This document shows, in pieces, positions 43,895 through 52,300 of a stretch of DNA of 64,000 nucleotides. The DNA is from Metaclostridioides mangenotii (GTDB lineage: Bacteria > Bacillota > Clostridia > Peptostreptococcales > Peptostreptococcaceae), in the NCBI RefSeq assembly GCF_018917235.1, contig NZ_JAHLOF010000003.1, forward strand, positions 248,001 through 312,000. Reading direction: 5' to 3'. The position numbers were made by a program, and so were the translations under genes. The notes under the pieces were generated by a model. It saw nothing but the letters and a program-made list of their open reading frames with translations, did no database searches and had not been told where the DNA came from. Each line of letters starts with the position of its first letter. Within the stretch, counting starts at the first letter, position 1.

Positions 43895-44565
43895 TCGATT
43901 ATGTACCCCATGCCCTTTTTAGTTTTTATAAAATCATCAAATCCTATATCTTTAAACTTTCCTCTCAACCTATTTACATTTACAGTAAGAGCATTATCCG
44001 TTATAAACTCGTCACTATCCCATAGAGACATCATAAGGCTCTCTCTCGATACTACCTTATTTTTATTCTTAAGTAGCAAAGTTAGTACTCTAATCTCATT
44101 TTTTGTAAGGTCTATATTGTTCCCTTTGTGATTCACTGTCCCTTTTTCTACATCAAAGATCATTTCATCATAGTAGATGAGGTTACTTGATTCACTGTAA
44201 TCATAAGCTCTTCGTATTATTCCATTAATTTTAGTTACTAAAACATCAATCGAAAATGGCTTTGTAATATAGTCATCTCCTCCGTTATTTATCCCCATAA
44301 TCAGATCCATATCTGAATCTCTTGATGATAAAAATATTATAGGTACATTAGAGATTTTTCGGATTTTCTCACACCAATAAAAACCATTAAATGAAGGTAA
44401 ATTAATATCCATTATAACTACATGAGGTTTTTTCTCTACAAATTCCTCTAAAATCATTTCAAAGTTATCTATCAAACTAACTTTAAATCCCCATTTTTCT
44501 AAAGCTATAGCAATCTCTGTCGCCAATTCATTGTCATCCTCTACTAATAAAATTTCTTTCAACAA
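43891..44565 (-). CDS. OmpR family response regulator, BceR-like
   Basis: 224 residues: receiver with acidic pair Asp10-Asp11, phosphoacceptor Asp53 in VVIMDINLPSFNG, Lys102 in ITKPFSIDVLV, then a winged-helix domain ending KKGMGYIIE. TTG start at 44565 behind GAGAGG. It pairs with the intramembrane kinase. A possible binding site for it (TGACA-N4-CGTAA) lies upstream of the ABC ATPase gene. Activation of the transporter genes on peptide-antibiotic attack is the expected role. Confidence 0.9.
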   Translation of the reverse strand: MLKEILLVEDDNELATEIAIALEKWGFKVSLIDNFEMILEEFVEKKPHVVIMDINLPSFNGFYWCEKIRKISNVPIIFLSSRDSDMDLIMGINNGGDDYITKPFSIDVLVTKINGIIRRAYDYSESSNLIYYDEMIFDVEKGTVNHKGNNIDLTKNEIRVLTLLLKNKNKVVSRESLMMSLWDSDEFITDNALTVNVNRLRGKFKDIGFDDFIKTKKGMGYIIE

Positions 44566-44827
44566 GATAACCTCTCTCCTAAAAAAATTTTTCTACATCT
44601 AACTTAAACTACTACTTCTATCGAATTTTATATTTAATTACATTATATATCTATAATAATAAAATAACTAAATATAATTATTGTAAATTGAAATTATTTT
44701 TTACAATTATATATAAATTTTCGAATAGCTTATCCTAAGTATTTTTTATCCGCATAAATATATAAAAAACAAGAGTAACTATACCATTTATAAATAATTT
44801 ACAGTATAATTACCCTATGTATTTTCT

Positions 44828-46753
44828 TTATTTAAATTGCTTCAACCCAATAATTTGTTTAAATTTACTTACAGAAACAACTCCGTATATTAGGAAAATC
44901 ACAAAACAAACAGCTAAACTCATAATATATATACCAAACATCTTATCAAGTGCCATAAGAATATCTCCAGCTAATCTTAGTGCAAAATAACTTGATGTAG
45001 CTGCAGTTATTATTGGCAGCGCATAAAACAAAGAAACTTCTTTAATAATACTTCTATTTATCTCTTCCCTGTTAGTTCCTATTTTAATTAAAATATCATA
45101 TTTGTCTTTATCATCATAAGCATCATTATATATTTTCATATAAATTATGCTTCCAGCTACCATTATAAAAACTATAAATAAAAATACTAGAACTGCATAC
45201 GCAAATACCATCCATTGACTTTCATTTTGTGCTTTATAACCATTTTGTAAAGATAATATATTCTTTATTTTTAAATCTTTTTCTATATTATTAAACATAA
45301 GTTGGCTACTTTTTTCATTTTCGACCTTCGCTCCAAAAAAGTACAATTGAGTTCCCTTATTTCTTAGTTTCTGATACTCTTCATTGTTTAAAATATATAT
45401 TTCTTGATTAAAACCAGTTCCCAAAACTGGAGTTTTCACTTCTCCTATAGAAATTTTATACACATCGCCATCGACATTCACGGTTTCAGTTTTATCTGCT
45501 AATGAACCTATCAACTGTGGACTTTTTAACTCAATTATACCTTTTCCATCAACAAGCTTAGGACCAAGTTCTTTGATTGCTTCCTCGTTACCATTTACCT
45601 TTAGTATTTGAACAAAATCCCGATAATTCATAAAAACATTTCCTATATCTCCCAAATACTTATTATCTTCTTGCTTCACAACTGTCATTTCAGGATTTAT
45701 AGAGTATTTAATATCATTAGTTTTTTTAATTATATTTTCAAGTCTATATTTATCTAATGCTTCCTTTTCACTTGTTACTGCACTTACTGTGTAAATACTT
45801 CGCTGCGCTTGTGCATTTTCTTGTATAGTTTTTATTGCAACTGCAGATCCCAAAGTAGATATTGTAGCCGTTATTATTATTGAAATCACAGCATAAGTTT
45901 TGTAGTTCTTGCTTAACCTATAGTTTAAATTGCTAATAGATATTATATTTTCTCCATTAAAGAGTATTTTTTTGTTTTTCATTAGAATACTAAAAATAAC
46001 TGGAACTACTGATTTAAACAGCCCATACGTTGCAATAATGATAATAATTATTATTGGTATTACACTGTTAATATTTCCACTTCTAACGCCAAAAGACAGA
46101 TAATATCCATATCCAATTATCATTAATGAAGCTATCGCTAGAAAATACAAAGGTAATCCAATCTTTGGCATTTTCTCTTCTTTCTTGGACATATTCATCA
46201 AATTTATAACACTGCTTCTACTTATTGTAATGAATCCCTTTAAAGTCATTATAAAAAATATTGATAGAAATATTAAACCTGAAGTTATTATTGCTTCTAT
46301 TCCAAATCTACTTGATACATCAATATCAAATCCTGACACCTTTACTATAATTACTTGAAAAAATCTTGATGATGCTACACCTACTACTAAACCAGTTATA
46401 AAAGCACTTACCCCAATAAGCATATTTTCAACAAAATACAATTTTCCTATAGTAAATAAATCAAGCCCCATGAAAGATAGTATACCTATTTCTTTAACTC
46501 TATTTTTAAAAAATACATTGGTTGCATACCAAATAAAAAAGAATAAAAATACAGTTAAAATTACAATAACCGAAATTAATACTGACTCTGTAAATTTTTT
46601 ATTTTCACCTTGCAAAAATTTGATTGTTTCGCTGTGTTTTAATATCTCGAAATTGGTAAGAACGACAACTGAAAATACCATAGAGATAAAGAATGCTGTA
46701 TATGTTTTAATATTACTCTTAAAATTATTAAATGCTATACCAAATACACTCAA
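44828..46753 (-). CDS. BceB-like ABC transporter permease (FtsX domains)
   Basis: 641 residues, right length for BceB/VraG permeases. Ten membrane helices: one at the N-terminus, an FtsX-type bundle to about 255, a large extracellular domain from about 310 to 515, and three helices to the end. The external domain binds peptide antibiotics or their lipid-II/undecaprenyl-linked targets in the family. TTG start follows the ATPase stop directly, with GGGGGGTGG upstream. With the ATPase it would release antibiotics from their targets and signal to the kinase. Confidence 0.9.
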   Translation of the reverse strand: MSVFGIAFNNFKSNIKTYTAFFISMVFSVVVLTNFEILKHSETIKFLQGENKKFTESVLISVIVILTVFLFFFIWYATNVFFKNRVKEIGILSFMGLDLFTIGKLYFVENMLIGVSAFITGLVVGVASSRFFQVIIVKVSGFDIDVSSRFGIEAIITSGLIFLSIFFIMTLKGFITISRSSVINLMNMSKKEEKMPKIGLPLYFLAIASLMIIGYGYYLSFGVRSGNINSVIPIIIIIIIATYGLFKSVVPVIFSILMKNKKILFNGENIISISNLNYRLSKNYKTYAVISIIITATISTLGSAVAIKTIQENAQAQRSIYTVSAVTSEKEALDKYRLENIIKKTNDIKYSINPEMTVVKQEDNKYLGDIGNVFMNYRDFVQILKVNGNEEAIKELGPKLVDGKGIIELKSPQLIGSLADKTETVNVDGDVYKISIGEVKTPVLGTGFNQEIYILNNEEYQKLRNKGTQLYFFGAKVENEKSSQLMFNNIEKDLKIKNILSLQNGYKAQNESQWMVFAYAVLVFLFIVFIMVAGSIIYMKIYNDAYDDKDKYDILIKIGTNREEINRSIIKEVSLFYALPIITAATSSYFALRLAGDILMALDKMFGIYIMSLAVCFVIFLIYGVVSVSKFKQIIGLKQFK

Positions 46754-47506
46754 TTACAGCCCACCCCCCATAGATGAAAGCATCTCCATTATTTTTCCAT
46801 AAAATTCTTTTCTGTTTTCGCCTTTACTTAGTTTGCATTTTATATTTCCGTCACTAATCATATATACTTCATTTGAATAACTAGCTGTTAAAGGATCATG
46901 TGTGATCATTATAATTGTTGCATTATTCTCTTTATTTACTCTGTCAAGCGAATCTAATAGTTCATATGCAGATCTTGAATCCAGTGCCCCAGTAGGTTCA
47001 TCAGCAAATATTACAGATGGATTTGTTATCAGTGATCTAGCTGCCGCCCCTCTCTGTTTTTGTCCACCTGATAATTGATAAGGGTACTTGTCTAAGTGTT
47101 TATCTAGACCAAATTTTTTAGAAATTTCTACTACCCTTTCCTCTATTTCTTTACTTCTCTTTCTTCCAAGTGCTAAAGGAAGTGCTATATTATTCATTAA
47201 TGTCATATTGTCTAGTAAATTATAATCTTGAAATAAAAAACCGATCTTATCTCTTCGAATTTTAGATAGATCTTTATTTTTTACTTTATCTATATCGATC
47301 CCATCCAGTATTATCTCTCCAGAAGTAGCTTTATCAAGAGTTGACATCAAATTTAATAATGTAGTTTTTCCAGCTCCAGAAGGTCCCATTATCGCTATAA
47401 AATCTCCTTCATAAACTGATAGAGATATATTTCTAAGTACATTAGTCTTAAAACCTTTAATACCATAATCTTTTGAAACATCTTTTAATCTTAGTATTTC
47501 TTTCAT
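46754..47506 (-). CDS. BceA-like ABC transporter ATPase
   Basis: 250 residues with Walker A GPSGAGKTT near 41, Q-loop FLFQDYNLLDNMT near 90, signature LSGGQKQRGAAARSL near 144, Walker B VIFADEPTGALDS near 165 and H-loop MITHDPLTASY. The DEPTGALD and LSGGQKQR forms are those of the MacB/LolD/BceA group, and the partner permease is encoded directly after. TGGAGG precedes the ATG. First gene of the resistance module. Confidence 0.92.
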   Translation of the reverse strand: MKEILRLKDVSKDYGIKGFKTNVLRNISLSVYEGDFIAIMGPSGAGKTTLLNLMSTLDKATSGEIILDGIDIDKVKNKDLSKIRRDKIGFLFQDYNLLDNMTLMNNIALPLALGRKRSKEIEERVVEISKKFGLDKHLDKYPYQLSGGQKQRGAAARSLITNPSVIFADEPTGALDSRSAYELLDSLDRVNKENNATIIMITHDPLTASYSNEVYMISDGNIKCKLSKGENRKEFYGKIMEMLSSMGGGL

Positions 47507-47609
47507 AAATATTCCTCCATATATTTTTCACAGATTTCTAATATACTTATATTTTAATATTTTTTTACTATTTAATCCTGCGATTAAGGTTACTTTTTGA
47601 TATCTAATG

Positions 47610-47623
47610 TGACAATATCGTAA
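47610..47623 (-). promoter_or_regulatory. Possible BceR-type binding site upstream of bceA-like gene
   Basis: TGACAATATCGTAA matches the BceR box TnACA-N4-TGTnA at 9 of 10 fixed positions. It lies 104-117 bases before the ATPase start, and also 94 bases before the divergent oxidase gene. Confidence 0.4.
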
Positions 47624-47716
47624 CTTTTAATTTATGAATATACTAAATATTAATTTATTAACTTTCTTACTCATATACATAGTATAGTAACAAATCATGT
47701 AAAGGAGAGTAATTAT

Positions 47717-48817
47717 ATGGCCGATAATTATCAAGCAAGCCAATTAGAAGGTACTTTTGAGTTTGCAGACATCAATGACTTAAAACAAATTTCCTCTAAA
47801 ATAATGCCTAGAGGTGCATTTGACTACATAACAGGAGGAGCTGGTACTGAATGGACATTAAGACAAAATACAATCTCATTTAATCAAAAAGGAATAGTTC
47901 CAAGAGTTATGACTGGAGTCGAAAATCCAATTTTAGCAACTAGTATTCTCGGCACCCAAATAAGCAGACCAATAATAATGTCTCCAGGCGCTGCTCAAGG
48001 ATTGGCACACGTAACTGGTGACGCTGGTACAGCACGTGGTGTTGCAGCAGCGGGTACTATTATGACTTTTAGTACTTTTGCAAATAAAACTTTTAACGAG
48101 ATCGCAGAGGCAGGAGGAGGTGCTCCTCAATGGTTTCAAGCTTACTTCTTACAAAATAGAGATTTCAATAAATTTCTTCTCGATAAAGCAATGGCCGCAG
48201 GAGCCAAAGCTATAGTTATAACTTTAGATGCAACTGTCGGTGGAAATAGAGAGGCAGATGTAAGAAACGACTTTACGTTCCCAATTATAATGCCAAATAT
48301 ACAAGAATTTGTGCAGACAGAAAATGTTAATGTTGGGCAACTTCTTTCGCAAACTCTTAGAAAGATATCCCCTTCTATAATAAATGAAGTTGCATCGTAT
48401 ACAAATCTACCTGTTATAGCTAAGGGAATACAGTCCCCAGAGGATGCACTAATTGCCATATCTCACGGTGTATCTGCTATATGGGTTTCAAACCATGGAG
48501 GAAGACAACTTGATGGTGGTCCTGCTTCTTTTGATGTATTAAAATCTATTGCAGATGCGGTAGGGGGAAGGGTTCCAATTATTTTTGACAGTGGAGTTAG
48601 GAGAGGACAACATGTATTTAAAGCTATTGCATCTGGCGCAGATATAGTAGGCATCTGTAGACCTGTTTACTATGGTTTAAATATCGGGGGATGGCAGGGA
48701 GTTCAAGAGGTATTTGATCATATAACCTATGAACTCTGGCTTGATATGCAACTCACTGGTTGCAAGACTGTAGAAGATATAAAAAATGCTGAGCTAGTGA
48801 CAAATAGGTGCTTATAA
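47717..48817 (+). CDS. FMN-dependent alpha-hydroxy acid oxidase, lactate-oxidase family
   Basis: 366 residues in a TIM-barrel layout. FMN and substrate motifs: FDYITGGAGTEWTLRQN near 35, SPGAAQGLAHVTGDAGTARG near 91, LDATVGGNREADVRNDF near 172, PVIAKGIQSPEDAL near 235, the catalytic His in WVSNHGGRQLDGG near 261, and FDSGVRRGQHVFKAIASGAD near 294. The pattern follows lactate oxidase of Aerococcus, which makes pyruvate and H2O2 from L-lactate with O2. The loop holding Tyr215 in that enzyme diverges here, so substrate preference may differ. One of only four plus-strand genes. GGAGAG precedes the ATG. Confidence 0.88.
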   Translation: MADNYQASQLEGTFEFADINDLKQISSKIMPRGAFDYITGGAGTEWTLRQNTISFNQKGIVPRVMTGVENPILATSILGTQISRPIIMSPGAAQGLAHVTGDAGTARGVAAAGTIMTFSTFANKTFNEIAEAGGGAPQWFQAYFLQNRDFNKFLLDKAMAAGAKAIVITLDATVGGNREADVRNDFTFPIIMPNIQEFVQTENVNVGQLLSQTLRKISPSIINEVASYTNLPVIAKGIQSPEDALIAISHGVSAIWVSNHGGRQLDGGPASFDVLKSIADAVGGRVPIIFDSGVRRGQHVFKAIASGADIVGICRPVYYGLNIGGWQGVQEVFDHITYELWLDMQLTGCKTVEDIKNAELVTNRCL

Positions 48818-48854
48818 GACACGTTGATTTTAATATATGTGATGAATTAATAAA

Positions 48855-48892
48855 AAAATACCTGATGAATTAACTAATCATTAGGTATTTTT
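48855..48892 (+). terminator. Terminator of the oxidase gene
   Basis: AAAATACCTGATGA pairs with TCATTAGGTATTTT (one mismatch) and a T-rich tail follows on the plus strand. Confidence 0.85.
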
Positions 48893-48912
48893 ATTTATAC
48901 ATTGTATACAAT

Positions 48913-49068
48913 TTATAAACTGAAAGTACGAAAAAATAGGTATTTTTGGATAAAGTCAAATAAATTTTTCCATATACCAAGGTCGTACAATTCTTCTATA
49001 TAAAAACAATTGTTCTGTGGAACATTTCCCTCATAGCAGTCAGAAATTATAATATCTGCATGCCCGTA
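48913..49068 (-). pseudogene. C-terminal relic of a lost gene, possibly regulator-like
   Basis: A start-less open frame of 51 residues, bounded upstream by TAG, reads GHADIIISDCYEGNVPQNN and then EELYDLGIWKNLFDFIQKY. The ADIIISD strand followed by a gap and a W-K-N-L-F helix recalls the C-terminal PTS-IIB-like domain of Mga/RofA-type regulators, but the match is from memory and weak. Frames upstream are broken by stops. Confidence 0.35.
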
Positions 49069-49378
49069 CTAAAATATAATTTTGTTTTGTATTTAAAACG
49101 AAACCTGTCCCCCTGATTGCAGCATTTCACCCTAAATTGATCTACACAAAAAGTAGTCATAAGATATACTTCCATATTTCTAAAGACACTCTTAATAGAA
49201 ATCTAGCGCTGAAGATTATACATAATAAGAAACTAATTGTGAATTCATAAATTTAAATAATTTATAGCTACTATATTTACCCGCATCATTAATTTAGCAA
49301 TACTTTTATATTCACCCGCTTAATATATTAAATTTCTAGTTTGCTTTGTGGAATCCTTTTTGAGTAATTAATTTATGA

Positions 49379-49402
49379 ATTGTAGATTGTAGATTGTAGA
49401 TT
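49379..49402 (+). repeat. Tandem repeat of ATTGTAG, three copies
   Basis: ATTGTAG occurs three times head to tail, followed by ATT. It is short and lies in a gene-free region. Likely replication slippage. Confidence 0.8.
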
Positions 49403-49526
49403 TATGAGTCAGTAATATTTTATAATTACTAATCTCTATAATAGAATAACTTACAATCCTTACTATATTTTATCCACCTTCGGAACTAACGTGTATCAAA
49501 ATCGGATAATTTAAATCTAAACCAAA

Positions 49527-49563
49527 AAAAGTTGATTTCTATGAATGATAGAAATCAACTTTT
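49527..49563 (-). terminator. Terminator of the amino-acid permease gene
   Basis: AAAAGTTGATTTCTAT and ATAGAAATCAACTTTT form a 16-base perfect stem. TTTTTTT extends it on the minus strand. Confidence 0.92.
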
Positions 49564-49609
49564 GATTTTATAATAATTATTACTTTTATATAGTGTTAAA
49601 TACAGATAT

Positions 49610-50923
49610 TTATATTTTTTTCATCACCAAAAATATTGGTAATCCAAGTAATGTTAAAAATATACAACCTACTGCTAAAGCAGTTGCTGTAATTAATTGA
49701 TTTATGATTACAAAAAGTCCACATGCTATAGCTAACATTGGTGTTATAGGATAAAACGGAACTTTGTAAGGTCTTATCATATTAGGCTTTTCTATTCTAA
49801 GTTTAATCACTCCAATAAAAGTAAATATATAAAATATCCAAATTGCAAATATAGATAAATCTGTTAGTAAATTAAACTGACCCGTTGTAGCATAAATACA
49901 TGAAATTATAGCTATAAACCAAGTAGCATTGTATGGCGAACCACCTTTGTTAACTTTTGATAAATTTTTACTAAACGGTAAGAATCCTTGTAAAGCCAAA
50001 ACATATGGCACTCTAGATCCTGTTAATATAAATCCATTTAACGTTCCAAATACTGAGATCATAATACCTACACTTACTATTTTTCCACCTATTGGTCCAA
50101 ATATCTTAGTTGCCACCAACGAACCTGGAGATACCGCTTGTGCAAGTTCACTAGCAGGTAGTACCCATAGATATGCAATATTTATTATAATGTAAAAAGC
50201 CATTACTATAGATAAACCTCCGATTATTGCCTTAGGTAAATCTTTTCCTGGATTTTTCATTTCACCTGCTATGGAACCAACATTTATCCACCCATCGTAA
50301 GCAAATAAAATAGCCAATAAAACATTTCCTAGAACACCTGTAACAGTTTTACCTTCTCCTACCATAGGAGTAAGTACATCTGTACTCTGCCCTTTACTAA
50401 ATCCAAATATTATTATTATAATTAGTGGAACTAATTTGCAGATCGTAGAAACCGTTTGTATCTTTCCTCCAAATTCAGACCCTATATTATTAAGTGCTGC
50501 AACAAATATTATAACACCTATTGCAATAGGAAGAGTTGATACCATATTATTAGGATCTTTTCCGATATATTCCATTACTTGCTGAGAAAAAACTACTGCT
50601 AATGCTGCAGATGATCCCGGAAAATAAAGTACTGATTGTGCCCATCCTGCTAAAAAACCTAATTTTTCTCCATAAATTTCTTTGAGATAAACCATCATAC
50701 CCCCAGTCTTAGGTATTGCAGTTGATATCTCTGCCGCAGTTAATCCTGCTGTTATTGTCATTAAACCACCTATTACCCATGCTATAATACCAAGCCCGGG
50801 TTCTCCTCCAGTTAGCTCATATACAGCCTGTGGTTTAAAAAATACACCTGAACCTATAACCATACCAACAACAATCGATAGTGCTATCGGTAGGCCTAAC
50901 GTTTTCTTAAGTTGTTTTCCCAT
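49610..50923 (-). CDS. APC family amino-acid permease/exchanger
   Basis: 437 residues with twelve membrane helices. The helix-1 signature is IALSIVVGMVIGSGVFFKP near 14-32. GGEPGLGIIAWVIGGLMT near 39-56 and the helix-6 stretch LLAILFAYDGWINVGSIAGE near 203-222 match the LAT/SteT group, which includes the serine/threonine exchanger SteT of Bacillus. A leader ORF rich in Phe and Tyr precedes it, which hints at an aromatic amino-acid link. GGAGG precedes the ATG. Monocistronic. Confidence 0.88.
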   Translation of the reverse strand: MGKQLKKTLGLPIALSIVVGMVIGSGVFFKPQAVYELTGGEPGLGIIAWVIGGLMTITAGLTAAEISTAIPKTGGMMVYLKEIYGEKLGFLAGWAQSVLYFPGSSAALAVVFSQQVMEYIGKDPNNMVSTLPIAIGVIIFVAALNNIGSEFGGKIQTVSTICKLVPLIIIIIFGFSKGQSTDVLTPMVGEGKTVTGVLGNVLLAILFAYDGWINVGSIAGEMKNPGKDLPKAIIGGLSIVMAFYIIINIAYLWVLPASELAQAVSPGSLVATKIFGPIGGKIVSVGIMISVFGTLNGFILTGSRVPYVLALQGFLPFSKNLSKVNKGGSPYNATWFIAIISCIYATTGQFNLLTDLSIFAIWIFYIFTFIGVIKLRIEKPNMIRPYKVPFYPITPMLAIACGLFVIINQLITATALAVGCIFLTLLGLPIFLVMKKI

Positions 50924-50986
50924 TCATTTCCTCCAAATAATCGTAATTTTAACCCCTTATTATTAGTATATTTTCGCTGTGTCTTT

Positions 50987-51034
50987 TTAAAATTTCATAT
51001 ATTTGAAGAATCCATAAAACAAATATAATTGCAT
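50987..51034 (-). CDS. Possible 15-codon leader ORF rich in Phe and Tyr
   Basis: ATG with AAGGA eight bases upstream opens MQLYLFYGFFKYMKF followed by TAA. Seven of 15 codons are aromatic (four Phe, three Tyr). It ends 63 bases before the amino-acid permease gene. A regulatory leader peptide is possible, but no competing terminator structure is seen, so control would have to act on translation or transcript stability. Confidence 0.35.
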   Translation of the reverse strand: MQLYLFYGFFKYMKF

Positions 51035-51088
51035 CTTGTTGATCCTTCAGTTAATTTTTTAATTCTACCTTAGGACACAACAGATTCT

Positions 51089-51117
51089 ATTATAGTATAT
51101 TTTCTATAATAATTAAA
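51089..51117 (-). promoter_or_regulatory. Promoter of the amino-acid permease gene
   Basis: TATAAT (51089-51094) with a weak -35 TTTAAT (51112-51117) at 17-base spacing on the minus strand. Start near 51082. Confidence 0.5.
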
Positions 51118-51197
51118 TATTAAATATGACTAATTATTGTTAAGTTTTTATGTAAAATTACTTTATAATAATATCCTAATATTTAGAAAATAGATAA

Positions 51198-51248
51198 AAA
51201 ATAGTATTATGGGAGTATATAAAATATACATTCCTATAATACTATTTT
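51198..51248 (-). terminator. Terminator of the phosphatase gene
   Basis: AAAATAGTATTAT and ATAATACTATTTT pair at the base of a longer hairpin, with TTTTTTAT following on the minus strand. Confidence 0.8.
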
Positions 51249-51267
51249 CCATAAATTTTTAATATTT

Positions 51268-51963
51268 TTATATATACCATTCTTGCTTAGTATCCAAGCA
51301 AATACAACTCAATTTTCCGCCATCTTCTCTAAAGCCATTTCCACAGTCTATATTCATATATCTCTTATTTTTCATTATTTTATTCTCTCCATACTTTATA
51401 GTTGGATGGTGACCTACTATAAGATATCTATCAAACTTAATCCCTGCTGGAATATAGTGTATATCACTAGAAATCAGATAGTTAAATTCATTATACTTTA
51501 TTGATTTTTCTATTGTTTGTTTGATATCTACTTTCCCATACTCGTTTATTATTGGCTCTACATCAGCGTCATATCCAGTGTGAGTAAGAGTATACTTAAT
51601 ATCAAACTCGTCAATTTCGATATAGTAAGGTAGACTTCTTAAGTAATTTAAAAACATCTCTTTTTCTTCTGTTGATATATTTTTAAGTTCTTCTATAGTA
51701 TTTTGCCCACCCCACTTACTCCAATTGCTTGTAGTTAAATTTGAATCCTCTAGATAAAGTTGCATAAAATACTCATGATTACCCTTAATTAAAGCTATAT
51801 TACTTGAATTCATACAAAATTTAAGCATTTCTAAGTTTTCAATTCCTCTATCTATAATATCTCCTAGTATATATAGTTTGTCATCATTAGAAAATTTAAT
51901 TTTCCTAAGCATCTTTTGAAACCTTTTATAATCGCCGTGAATATCACCCATTAAATATATCAT
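51268..51963 (-). CDS. Calcineurin-like metallophosphoesterase (PP1/PP2A-like)
   Basis: 231 residues. Metal-site motifs GDIHGD at residue 6, GDIIDRG near 34 and GNHEYF near 62 define the serine/threonine phosphatase/diadenosine tetraphosphatase superfamily, with VGHHP near 181 supplying further ligands. The ATG at 51963 follows GGGGGT. The frame is open 19 codons further upstream but without a ribosome site, and starting here places the GD motif at the normal position. Likely substrates are phosphoproteins or Ap4A, as for PrpE and ApaH. Confidence 0.88.
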   Translation of the reverse strand: MIYLMGDIHGDYKRFQKMLRKIKFSNDDKLYILGDIIDRGIENLEMLKFCMNSSNIALIKGNHEYFMQLYLEDSNLTTSNWSKWGGQNTIEELKNISTEEKEMFLNYLRSLPYYIEIDEFDIKYTLTHTGYDADVEPIINEYGKVDIKQTIEKSIKYNEFNYLISSDIHYIPAGIKFDRYLIVGHHPTIKYGENKIMKNKRYMNIDCGNGFREDGGKLSCICLDTKQEWYI

Positions 51964-52121
51964 AACTTTTATACCCCCAATAAAAATATAGTATATATAA
52001 CTAATATTATAATTTACCATGTTAAATCTTATAGTTAATGCATTATATAATACTTCTATTAGTTAATTATATGTATTATTCCAGTTTTGATCTATTGTTA
52101 TAAACTTTATTAAATAATTTT

Positions 52122-52220
52122 CTACTTCTTTTTAATAACATTAGATGCATCTTTAACCTTTGCCTTTTCAATTAATCTATTCTTGCCAATTATTAAATAA
52201 GAAGGACACAAATAAACCCA
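52122..52220 (-). pseudogene. C-terminal relic of a lost gene
   Basis: A start-less open frame of 32 residues, bounded upstream by TAG, reads WVYLCPSYLIIGKNRLIEKA and ends KVKDASNVIKKK. A hydrophobic strand leading into a charged tail looks like the C-terminus of a membrane transporter. I cannot name the family. The 5' part is overlapped by a hairpin. Confidence 0.4.
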
Positions 52221-52250
52221 CTATGAATTCTAACAAATCCATAATGGGTT
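52215..52250 (-). terminator. Hairpin downstream of the CynX-like MFS gene
   Basis: AACCCA pairs with TGGGTT, plus inner pairs, about 50 bases past the MFS stop. The following TTTATTTG is a moderate T-run on the minus strand. Confidence 0.55.
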
Positions 52251-52300
52251 ATATTTTTTACTTAAAAATTCTAATAGATCTTAAAATACTTTTTACGATA

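Larger units (their letters stand above)
48893..49526. other. Long gap without an intact gene, with coding relics
   Basis: About 630 bases with no full gene. It contains a minus-strand coding relic (48913-49068), a shorter mixed-frame stretch to about 49200 with AAACGAAACCTGTCCCCC near 49095, and a sevenfold-base tandem repeat (49379-49402). The rest is AT-rich and featureless. The piece looks like a decayed gene or mobile-element remnant. Confidence 0.5.
50924..51267. other. Leader of the amino-acid permease and terminator of the phosphatase gene
   Basis: This 344-base gap holds the permease promoter (51089-51117), a 15-codon leader ORF (50987-51034), and the terminator hairpin of the upstream phosphatase gene (51198-51248). 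No T-box motif (AGGGTGGNACCGCG) and no terminator between leader ORF and permease are seen. Confidence 0.6.
51964..52300. other. Gap with a coding relic and a hairpin
   Basis: This 337-base gap holds a minus-strand coding relic (52122-52220) and the hairpin that may terminate the MFS gene (52215-52250). The upstream part of the phosphatase gene (51964-52100) is AT-rich with no clear promoter hexamers. Confidence 0.5.

Noticed and set aside
47933-48654. Minus-strand open frames inside the lactate-oxidase-family gene
   Set aside because: Antisense to a well-matched enzyme, no ribosome site and low-complexity composition.
49379-49402. CRISPR array
   Set aside because: Three seven-base units with no spacers and no cas genes.
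50924-51267. T-box leader of the amino-acid permease
   Set aside because: No AGGGTGGNACCGCG-type core and no terminator directly before the gene.
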